This document shows, in pieces, positions 5,572-12,363 of a DNA stretch of 16,521 bases. The notes under the pieces were generated by a model. The model worked only from the letters and a program-made list of their open reading frames with translations, did not search any database and had not been told where the DNA came from. The stretch comes from JADGGV01 sp035715725 (GTDB lineage: Bacteria; Gemmatimonadota; Gemmatimonadetes; Longimicrobiales; RSA9): assembly GCA_035715725.1 (NCBI GenBank), contig DASTKT010000070.1:1-16521 (forward strand), written 5' to 3'. Numbering within the stretch: position 1 is the stretch's first letter; each line of letters opens with the position of its first letter. The position numbers and the translations under genes are program-made.

Positions 5572-8028
5572 TCACGACCCCGGCTCCGCGCCCGCCGGCC
5601 CGCCGGTCCGGTCGCCCCCCTCCGGATCATGCAGCTCCGGCTTCTGTCCGAACGACCACCGGAAGCTCACGAACAGCGCGCGCGCGTCGAGGTCGCGCTC
5701 GCTCACCTGCAGGTAGTCGTCGGTGGCGACGCGCGACTCCCAACGCATCGTGTCGAACGGATCCGAGACCCGCAGCGTGAGCGACGTGCGGTCGTTCCAG
5801 AGCTGCTGCCGCACGCTGAAGCTCGACATCGAGAACGCCGCGATCCGCCCCTGCTCGACTTTCCGCGGCGCGCGATACATCGAGAACCACGACAGCTCGG
5901 TGCCCGGACGCACCGTCCAGTTGACGCTCCCGCGCAGCGACCAGGTCACGGCGTCGCTCGACAGCCCCGCCCCGATGTTCTCGCCGTCCGTTCGCCGGCG
6001 GTACGCGCTGCCGCTCGCGAACCCGCGCAACGCGTCGTCCAGCCGGAACGACGCCGTCACGTCGGCGCCGTACGCCGTCGACGTCGCCAGGTTCTGCGGC
6101 GTTCGCGTCGAGATCCCCGTGGCCGGCTCCAGCGTCGTGACCGACCGGATGACGTCGGTGGTCCGGCGGTAGAACGGCGAGAGCTGGAGCGAGCCGAACG
6201 ACAGGTACTGCTGCAGCTCGAGCTGACAGGCGTGCGTGTATTCCGGCCGGAGGAACGGGTTGCCCGCCTCGCGGTTCAGCGGGTCGTCCGTCGCGGGGAA
6301 GGGGTTGAGCGCCCAGGCGCCCGGGCGGTGCACCCGCTTCGAGTAGCTGAGCCGGAGCTGGCGCGAGTCCGAAGCCTTCCAGAGCGCGGACGCGCTCGGG
6401 TACAGCTCCGCATAGTCGTCGCGGTACGACTCGCCCGTGGTGCGCAGGTCGAACGTCGTGCTCGCGTCCTCGAGCCGCAGCCCCGCCTGGAGGCCGATCG
6501 CTCCGAGCTGGCGCCCCAGCGTCGCGTAGACGGCGTGCACGCCCCGGTCGTAGCGGAACGCGTTGCCCCGCGCGTCCGGCACCGGCACACCCCCCTCGAA
6601 CGACTCCACATCGTAGTCGCTGTCGAGGTCGAGCAGTCGGCCCTTGTACCCCGCCTCGAGCTTCCACGCCCCGCCCAGCGCGCGCGTATAGTCGAGCCTC
6701 AGCGTCGTCTCGAGCGAGTGGTCGTCCGTGCCGTTCACCTCCAGCTCCTCGGGATCGGCGCCGGGCTCGCCCGCCGCCGTGAGCGACCGCCGCAGGAGGC
6801 GGCGGTCGTCCGAGTCGCGGTCGTACTCGTAGCGCACCTCCGCCGACAGCGCATGCTTCTCCGGCGTGAACGTGTGCTCGTAGCTCAGCGCCAGATCGGT
6901 CCCGAGCCGGTCCGCCTCCGTCCGATTGTCCTGCTCGAAGCGGCCGGTCAGCTCCTGCGCCGCATCCAGCAGCCGGTCGTGGACCGCGCTCCGCCGCACG
7001 GCCCCGGAGATGCGGCCCATCGCCGACGCCGAGACCACGTCCCGCTCGCCGAGGTGGTAGTCGGCGTTCAGGTGCAGCACGTGGCCGTTGCTGTCGCGCG
7101 CCCCGCTGGTCTGCTGCCCCAGGTAGGTGATCGGGTCGTCGAACAGGTTCTCGCGCCACGAGCTCCCATCGTTCTCCCGCCGGTCACCGTGCACGCCATA
7201 GTTGCCGGAGAGGTTGAGCGGCCCCCGCTGGTAGCCGAACCGCGCCGACGCGTTGTAGCGCCCGCGCGTCGCCGCGCCGACGTCGATGCCGCCGGAGAAT
7301 CCGAGATCGGCGTCCTTCTTGAGCACCAGGTTGAGGATGCCACCCGTGCCCTCCGGGTCGTGCTTCGCGGACGGGTTCGGCACGACCTCGATCCGCTGGA
7401 CGACCGAGGCAGGGAGCTGCCTGAGGAAGTCGGCCAGCGCCTCTCCGCTCAGCGGCGTCGACCGCCCGTTGATCTGGATGGTGACGTTCTGGTTCCCGTG
7501 CAGGCTCACGTTCCCGTCGGCGTCGACCTCCACCGCCGGCACGTTCTGCAGCGCGTCCGAGATGTTGCCACCACTGCTCGACGGCAGCTTGTCCGCCTCG
7601 TACACCGTCCGGTCCACCCGCATCGCGACGGCGCTCCGCTCGGCCGTGACGCTGATCCCCTCCAGCGCGACCGCCTGCGTGCTCAAGGCGACGGCCCCCA
7701 GATCCGTGCGCGGCTCCGACGCCGCGATCACCACCGGCGAGAGCGTCCGCTGCCGGTAGCCGAGGTAGGTGATCGTCACCGAGTACCGCCCCGGCGCGAG
7801 GCCCGGCACCCGGAAGCGCCCGCCCGGGCCCGTGAGGGTGCCACCCGCCAACGCCGAGTCCCGCTCCGCGTACACCGCGACCGACGCCGACGGCAGCGGG
7901 CGCAGCGACGAGCCATCCACGACGGAGCCCACCACCTCGCCCGCCTCTCCGGCCGACACCTGCGCGGCCGCCTGCCCACCGAACGCCATGAACGCCGCAA
8001 GCAGCACGGCGGTGTCGATCCGTCGCAT
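5572..8028 (-). CDS. TonB-dependent outer-membrane receptor with N-terminal CarboxypepD_reg-like domain, 818 aa
   Basis: Predicted outer-membrane importer. Residues 1-22 are a signal peptide (MRRIDTAVLLAAFMAFGGQA, then AAQ). Residues about 30-112 form a carboxypeptidase-regulatory-like beta domain (GSVVDGSSLRPLPSASVAVY, GRFRVPGLAPGRYSVTITYLGY). A plug domain follows at about 130-237 (NISDALQNVPAVEVDADGNV, IQINGRSTPLSGE, VQRIEVVPNPSAKHDPEGTG, GILNLVLKKD). The rest is a beta-barrel of alternating aromatic strands with long loops. The plug wording matches the outer-membrane beta-barrel group common in Bacteroidota and relatives. After the last strand (ARALFVSFRWSFGQK) there is a polar tail of about 18 residues instead of the usual terminal aromatic residue. 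The start is ATG 8028; the ribosome-binding site is weak. The gene follows the helicase gene by about 95 bases. The transported substrate is unknown. Confidence 0.92.
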   Translation of the reverse strand: MRRIDTAVLLAAFMAFGGQAAAQVSAGEAGEVVGSVVDGSSLRPLPSASVAVYAERDSALAGGTLTGPGGRFRVPGLAPGRYSVTITYLGYRQRTLSPVVIAASEPRTDLGAVALSTQAVALEGISVTAERSAVAMRVDRTVYEADKLPSSSGGNISDALQNVPAVEVDADGNVSLHGNQNVTIQINGRSTPLSGEALADFLRQLPASVVQRIEVVPNPSAKHDPEGTGGILNLVLKKDADLGFSGGIDVGAATRGRYNASARFGYQRGPLNLSGNYGVHGDRRENDGSSWRENLFDDPITYLGQQTSGARDSNGHVLHLNADYHLGERDVVSASAMGRISGAVRRSAVHDRLLDAAQELTGRFEQDNRTEADRLGTDLALSYEHTFTPEKHALSAEVRYEYDRDSDDRRLLRRSLTAAGEPGADPEELEVNGTDDHSLETTLRLDYTRALGGAWKLEAGYKGRLLDLDSDYDVESFEGGVPVPDARGNAFRYDRGVHAVYATLGRQLGAIGLQAGLRLEDASTTFDLRTTGESYRDDYAELYPSASALWKASDSRQLRLSYSKRVHRPGAWALNPFPATDDPLNREAGNPFLRPEYTHACQLELQQYLSFGSLQLSPFYRRTTDVIRSVTTLEPATGISTRTPQNLATSTAYGADVTASFRLDDALRGFASGSAYRRRTDGENIGAGLSSDAVTWSLRGSVNWTVRPGTELSWFSMYRAPRKVEQGRIAAFSMSSFSVRQQLWNDRTSLTLRVSDPFDTMRWESRVATDDYLQVSERDLDARALFVSFRWSFGQKPELHDPEGGDRTGGPAGAEPGS

Positions 8029-8123
8029 CGAGCATCCCGATTGGAGGTTCTCCGGCCGCCACGCCGGCGAGATCCGCCCGCGTCGCTTAGGCGGCGGGGA
8101 CCCGTCGACCCGGTTCCGGGCGC

Positions 8124-10616
8124 TCAGCGGTAGAACGCCTCGAGCCGGGCGATCAGCTCCCTCCACGGACCGCGCACCACCGGTGCGGGCGGCAGACTCT
8201 CCAGAAAGTAGCGACCGTAGCCCTTCTCGACGACCCGCCGGTCCAGCAGCACCACGGCGCCCCGGTCGCGGCGCGAGCGGATCAGGCGGCCGAAGCCCTG
8301 CTTCAGGCGCAGCGCCGCGTGCGGGAGCTGGTAGTCGTAGAACGCATTGCCGCCGTCGCGCTCCACCGCCTCGATCCGGGCCGCCGTGAGCGGCTCCCCC
8401 GGCACCTTGAACGGCAGCCGCGTGAGCACGAGGCCGCGCAGCGGATCTCCGGGCACGTCCACGCCCTCCCAGAACGAGGCCACCCCCAGCAGGATCCCGC
8501 GGCCGGACTGCGTGAAGCCCTCGACCAGCCGCGCCCGCGGCACCTCCCCCTGCACGAAGAGCGGCCAGCGCCCGTCGGCGCGCCGCCGCCGCAGCTCCGC
8601 CGCCACGTTCCGCAGCGCCCGGTAGGAGGTGAAGAGCACGAACACACCGCCGTCGCACGCGTCCGCCACGTCGAAGGCGACGTCGGCCGTCGCACGGTCG
8701 TAGGCCAGGCTCTCGCCCGCGGGCGACGGAAGGTCCGTCGGAATCGCGAGCAGCGTCTGCTCCTCGTACGCGAACGGCGACGGATAGACGGCCTCCCGCA
8801 GCTTGATCGCGCCGCCCGCCAGCCCGATGCGCGAGCGCAGGAAGCCGAACCCGTCCCGCGTCGCCAACGTCGCCGACGTCAGCACCGCCGTCTCCACCCG
8901 CTCGAAGAGCGCGTCGCGCAACGCGGCAGAGAGGTCCACCGGCGCCGCCCGCACGGTGACGTTCGCCTCCTTCATCGGCCCGCCGCCCCGCCGCTCGACC
9001 CAGCGGACCATGGGAAGGCCCTCCTCGCCGGGGCCGAGCGCGAGCCGCAGCGAGTCCGCCGCCGCCTGCACGCGCGACGCGGAGCCCTGGAGCTCCAGCA
9101 GTTGCTCCTCCAGCGACTCGGCCCAGCGCGCATCGAGCAGGATCCGCTCGCCCAGCCGGATGATCCCCCGGCACACCGCGTCGAGCGCGAGCGTCGCGTT
9201 TTCGACCGCCGTGTCGAGCGCGACCAGCTCCGGCAGCCGGACGCCGTCCGCGTCCGCCAGCCGCACGACCCCGTCCTCGCTCGCGGCGGTGAGCGCCTCC
9301 AGCCGCTCGAACAGCCCCGCCGTCTCCTCGCGGGCGCGATCGACCGCCGGCCGGAGCTCCGAGTCCACCATGCGCAGCGCGTCCTGCTGCAGGAGGTCGT
9401 CCTTTCCCACCCGCAAACGCTCCTCCACGGCCGAGAGCACCCCCCGCCCGCGCCGGTCCAGCCGCGCCAGCAGCCGCAGCACGCCCCGCCGCGACACCGT
9501 CGCGCCCAGGTGCGAGGTCGCCGCGTCCTCGATGTTGTGCGCCTCGTCCAGGATGACGCGCTTGTAGTGCGGCAGCACCGCCGGCGCCGTGTAGTTGTTC
9601 TGCGTCCGACGCACGGCGAGGTCGCTGAAGAGGAGGTGGTGGTTGACGACCAGGATGTCGGCCGTCGAGGCATCCCGCCGCGCCCGCTGGTAGAAGCACT
9701 GCTCGAAGTGCGGGCACTTCGCCCGCAGGCACACGTCCGACTCGCTCGCCACCTCGTCCCACACCTCCGGCGACGGCGTGAACGGCAGGTCCTGGAGCGA
9801 CCCCTCGCGCGTCGTCTTCAGCCAGCGCGCCAGCGTCTCCAGCTCCGCCCGTTGGCCGTCGTCGAACAGCATCCCCGCCGTCTGCAGCGCGAGCTGCGCT
9901 CGCCGGATCGACACGTAGTTGCGCCGCCCCTTCACCAATGCGAAGCGGAACGGCTCCCCGAGCGCCCGCCGCAGGAACGGCAGGTCCTTCCCCACCAGCT
10001 GCTCCTGCAGGTTGATCGTGTTCGTCGACACGACCGTGCGCTCCCGGTTCTGCGCCGCCCACCGCACCGCGGGCAGCAGGTAGGCAATCGACTTCCCCGT
10101 CCCCGTCCCCGCCTCCGCGATCGCCACCCCGCCCTCGTTGTAGCCCTGCGCCACCGCCCGGGCCAGCTCCCGCTGCTGCGGCCGGTCCTCGTAGCCGGGG
10201 TGCAGCCGGCTCACGGGGCCCTCCGGACCCAGCGCCGCGTCGATCGCCGCCTCGTCCAGCGGCACGTACTCCCGCGGCGTCGCCGGCTCGACGACGACGT
10301 ACAGCTCCCGCCCCTGATTGTCCGTGATCGCGAGCCCGATCCCCTGCTCGTGCAGCGCCGCCGCGATCTCGAGGTCCGGGTCCGACGGCTCCAGCGTGCC
10401 GGAGGGGTGGTTGTGCAGCACGAGCATCCCCGCCTCCGCCTCCCGCACCGCCGCCACCACCGCTGCCTTGTGCCCGCGCGCCACCGGCCGCGGGTCGTAG
10501 ACGTCCCCGTCCTCCCCCACGTACGCCAGGAAGCACACCTCGTTGCCACGGGCGCGCGCGATCTCGCCGCGGATCTGCTCCGTCGCCTGCGGCGTCAGGT
10601 AAAGCGTTCGAGCCAA
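8124..10616 (-). CDS. DinG/XPD-type ATP-dependent helicase with fused N-terminal JAMM (RadC-like) domain, 830 aa
   Basis: Superfamily 2 helicase with an unusual front end. Residues about 1-115 are a RadC/JAB-like domain: Glu 26 (GNEVCFLAYV), then H68-N-H70 (LHNHPSGTLEPSDPDLEIA) with S78 and D81, giving a complete E...HxH-x7-SxxD JAMM metal site. The helicase follows: HPGYEDRPQQRELA, Walker A AEAGTGTGKS (167-176), the iron-sulphur region with three cysteines (C296, C301, C307) but Ser 236 where the first cysteine is expected (KGRRNYVS), VNHHLLFSDL, the DEAH box (357-360), LTSAT (about 579-583), GVASFWEGVDVPGDPLRG and motif VI QGFGRLIRSRR (773-783). The proposed start is TTG 10616, giving MARTLYLTPQ. 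A longer frame to 10847 would run through a terminator-like hairpin and repeat sequence, so it was rejected. A DNA-repair or structure-resolving role is inferred from DinG; the role of the JAMM domain is unknown. Confidence 0.9.
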   Translation of the reverse strand: MARTLYLTPQATEQIRGEIARARGNEVCFLAYVGEDGDVYDPRPVARGHKAAVVAAVREAEAGMLVLHNHPSGTLEPSDPDLEIAAALHEQGIGLAITDNQGRELYVVVEPATPREYVPLDEAAIDAALGPEGPVSRLHPGYEDRPQQRELARAVAQGYNEGGVAIAEAGTGTGKSIAYLLPAVRWAAQNRERTVVSTNTINLQEQLVGKDLPFLRRALGEPFRFALVKGRRNYVSIRRAQLALQTAGMLFDDGQRAELETLARWLKTTREGSLQDLPFTPSPEVWDEVASESDVCLRAKCPHFEQCFYQRARRDASTADILVVNHHLLFSDLAVRRTQNNYTAPAVLPHYKRVILDEAHNIEDAATSHLGATVSRRGVLRLLARLDRRGRGVLSAVEERLRVGKDDLLQQDALRMVDSELRPAVDRAREETAGLFERLEALTAASEDGVVRLADADGVRLPELVALDTAVENATLALDAVCRGIIRLGERILLDARWAESLEEQLLELQGSASRVQAAADSLRLALGPGEEGLPMVRWVERRGGGPMKEANVTVRAAPVDLSAALRDALFERVETAVLTSATLATRDGFGFLRSRIGLAGGAIKLREAVYPSPFAYEEQTLLAIPTDLPSPAGESLAYDRATADVAFDVADACDGGVFVLFTSYRALRNVAAELRRRRADGRWPLFVQGEVPRARLVEGFTQSGRGILLGVASFWEGVDVPGDPLRGLVLTRLPFKVPGEPLTAARIEAVERDGGNAFYDYQLPHAALRLKQGFGRLIRSRRDRGAVVLLDRRVVEKGYGRYFLESLPPAPVVRGPWRELIARLEAFYR

Positions 10617-10752
10617 GGGAGATCCGGTTGGACGTTCAGGCCTGCGCCCCGGCGGCGCGGAACACGGGCGAAGATACACCGAACCCCCCACCCCGTGCCA
10701 TGTCCGGGTCGGACGGCGGAGGCGGGACCGGCGCGCGCCCACCGCCCCGCCG
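10617..10752 (-). promoter_or_regulatory. Upstream region of the helicase gene
   Basis: This lies between the terminator-like hairpin and the proposed TTG start, so it should hold the helicase promoter. The only -10-like element seen is TATCTT (10676-10671) with no good -35 partner. No strong ribosome-binding site precedes the TTG. Low-confidence placement. Confidence 0.25.
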
Positions 10753-10792
10753 CAAGACAGAACGACCCCGGAGCCCGAAAGCCCCGGGGTCG
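10753..10792 (-). terminator. Intrinsic terminator-like hairpin downstream of the exported-protein operon
   Basis: CGACCCCGG (10763-10771) and CCGGGGTCG (10784-10792) form a 9-bp GC stem with a 12-base loop. Read on the minus strand, the stem is followed by TTCTGTCTT, a T-rich tail that is unusual in such GC-rich DNA. It is placed to end transcription of the genes to its right before the helicase gene. Confidence 0.6.
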
Positions 10793-10827
10793 CCCACTCC
10801 GTGCGCCCGCGCGGCCGACCTCCGGCC

Positions 10828-11062
10828 CCTCGCGGTACCGCCGCCATCAGGCCGCGCCCCCCTCGCGGGCGGCGCAGCCGCCCTCACGGCGGCGCGTAGC
10901 GCGCCCTCGCGCGGGAGGGCGAAGCCCGCCCTCTTGCGGCGCGCCGCCGTCAGGCCGCGCGCCTCTTGCGGGAGCGCGCAGCGCGACCTCCTGCGGGAGC
11001 GCGCAGCGCGACCTCTTGCGGGAGCGCGCAGCGCGACCTCTTGCGGCCCCGCGCCAGCGGGG
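10828..11062. repeat. Array of about nine short hairpin-forming repeats with variable stems
   Basis: Non-coding array filling most of the gap after the stop at 11070. Units begin with CCTC, often CCTCTTGCGG, and are 21-32 bp long. They begin at about 10828, 10861, 10882, 10905, 10930, 10962, 10987, 11012 and 11037. The units at 10962, 10987 and 11012 are 25 bp long and identical except for one T/C change. The others share the leader but carry different stems that still pair: GGGCGGC/GCCGCCC around GCA (10867-10883), GGCGCG/CGCGCC around TAG (10891-10905), GGGC/GCCC around GAA (10917-10927), CCCCGC/GCGGGG around GCCA (11047-11062). The last hairpin begins eight bases after the stop codon on the minus strand. 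It would be transcribed as a 3' untranslated region. Not a CRISPR: there are no long identical repeats or unique spacers. Confidence 0.75.
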
Positions 11063-11069
11063 TCCCGCC

Positions 11070-12329
11070 TCACGTCTTCAGCGTCTTCTTCTTCGCCGCC
11101 GGGAACAGGACGTTGTTCAGGATGAGCCGGTACCCGGGCGAATGCGGGTGCAGGCTGAGGTCCGTCGGCTTGTCGCCGATCTGGTGCTGCGGGTCCTCCG
11201 GGTCGTGGCCGCCGAGGAACGTCCAGGTGCCCTTGCCGTAGTTGCCGTGGATGTACTTCACCCAGCCCGCGCCCTCCTCTTCGGCGAGGACGGTCACGCC
11301 CGGCTTCAGCCGGTCGCGCTTGAAGGACGTCGTCAGGCCGTAGAAGTCCGGGATGACCTGCTCGTGGTCCTGTACGAGCATCGACGGAACCGGATCGAGC
11401 TTCGCGCTGAAGTCGAAGAGCGTGAACGCGCCCAGCGGCTGCCGCCACGGCGTGTTCACCTGGTGTCCGTCGATGTCGCTGAACGCGTTCACGGACGGGT
11501 TGTTCTGGAGCTGTGCACCCTGGAACGCCAGCGTCCCCGACCAATCCATCTTCCCGTTCGCGTCCGGGTCGGCCGGCGTGCCGTCGGCGAACGCCTGCGC
11601 GATATCCACGTTGTGCCCGGCGATCGCCAGCTCCAGCGTCTCCGTCGCCGTGCACATCGCGAACAGGAAGCCGCCGTTCGCGACGTATTCCCGGATCTGG
11701 TCGGCGACGGCCTTCTTCAGCGCCGGCACCGTCTGAAAGCCGAACTCCTTGGCGATGGCGGTGTTCTTCCGCACCTCGTCTTCGAGCCACGGCGCGCCAG
11801 CGTAGTTGATGAAGAACTTCGAGTACTGTCCCGTGAAGTCCTCGTGGTGCAGGTGCAGCCAGTCGTAGTTCTTGAGCCGCCCCTGCACGACGTCGTTGTC
11901 GTAGACCTTGTCGTACGGGATGTCGGCGTACGTCAGCGCCAGCGTCACCGCGTCATCCCAAGGCCGGAGGTCCGGCGGCGTGTACACCGCGATCTTCGGC
12001 GCCTTCTCGAGGATGACGATGTCCATGTTGCCCTGCTCGACGGTCGTGCGGATCTGCGCGGTCTGCCCGATCGACTGCGGCTCGAACGTCACGCCCCGCA
12101 GCGCGGCTTCCCGGCGCAGGTCCGGCCGATCCGGCAGCAGGAACGAGCCCGCCCGGTAGTTCAGGACCCACTCCGCCGCGATTCCATGCTGGAGCGCCCA
12201 ATACGTCAGGCCATACGCCTTCAGATGATCGTTCTGCGCCTGGTCCATGGGAACCAGGACGTACTGCGCCCGGAGAGGCGCGGCGGCCACCAGAAGACCG
12301 CCCAACAAGGCCAGAAGCGTCCGCTTCAC
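11070..12329 (-). CDS. Exported conserved protein of the 'asparagine synthetase B'-labelled family, 419 aa
   Basis: Residues 1-22 are a clear Sec signal peptide (MKRTLLALLGGLLVAAAPLR, then AQ). The mature protein starts YVLVPMDQAQNDHLKAYGLTY, with WVLNYRAGSFLLPD, YDWLHLHHEDFTGQYSKFF, ANGGFLFAMCTATETLE (Cys 226), FSDIDGHQVNTPW and a C-terminal LHPHSPGYRLILNNVLFP. I recall relatives in Bacteroidota and Gemmatimonadota databases named 'asparagine synthetase B', but no glutaminase or synthetase motif is present, so that name is not supported. The GGFLFAMC element resembles the nucleophile elbow of class I glutamine-amidotransferase-like folds, a weak inference. The start is GTG 12329, preceded by AGGAAGG (12344-12338) with 8-base spacing. 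It follows the TPR gene by 34 bases and is probably its operon partner. Exported, function unknown. Confidence 0.85.
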   Translation of the reverse strand: MKRTLLALLGGLLVAAAPLRAQYVLVPMDQAQNDHLKAYGLTYWALQHGIAAEWVLNYRAGSFLLPDRPDLRREAALRGVTFEPQSIGQTAQIRTTVEQGNMDIVILEKAPKIAVYTPPDLRPWDDAVTLALTYADIPYDKVYDNDVVQGRLKNYDWLHLHHEDFTGQYSKFFINYAGAPWLEDEVRKNTAIAKEFGFQTVPALKKAVADQIREYVANGGFLFAMCTATETLELAIAGHNVDIAQAFADGTPADPDANGKMDWSGTLAFQGAQLQNNPSVNAFSDIDGHQVNTPWRQPLGAFTLFDFSAKLDPVPSMLVQDHEQVIPDFYGLTTSFKRDRLKPGVTVLAEEEGAGWVKYIHGNYGKGTWTFLGGHDPEDPQHQIGDKPTDLSLHPHSPGYRLILNNVLFPAAKKKTLKT

Positions 12330-12337
12330 GGTTTCAT

Positions 12338-12344
12338 CCTTCCT
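12338..12344 (-). promoter_or_regulatory. Ribosome-binding site for the GTG start at 12329
   Basis: AGGAAGG on the minus strand, 8 bases before GTG 12329. It is one of the strongest Shine-Dalgarno matches in the window and supports the non-ATG start chosen for the exported protein. Confidence 0.65.
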
Positions 12345-12363
12345 ACGGGTCCCGACTTCACGT

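Noticed and set aside
5218..8133. A 971-codon open frame on the plus strand
   Set aside because: Antisense to the FAH-family and receptor genes, with low-complexity Arg/Pro/Val composition and no recognisable motif.
5572..10536. A 1654-codon open frame joining the receptor to a frame overlapping the helicase gene
   Set aside because: Only the part from 8028 onward carries receptor features. The upstream part is an Arg/Gly/Ala-rich shadow of the helicase gene in another frame.
10617..10847. An N-terminal extension of the helicase to an upstream start at 10847
   Set aside because: It would translate the terminator-like hairpin and part of the repeat region into low-complexity sequence. The JAMM domain begins right after TTG 10616.
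10828..11062. A CRISPR array
   Set aside because: Units are contiguous, short and diverged, with no unique spacers of constant length and no cas genes nearby.
10628..11125. A plus-strand open frame through the repeat array
   Set aside because: The protein merely translates the repeats (RERAARPLAGARSATSCG) with no ribosome-binding site or domain.
11070..12329. Calling this gene asparagine synthetase
   Set aside because: There is a signal peptide and no glutaminase or ATP-pyrophosphatase motif. The database name, as I recall it, appears to be a propagated error.
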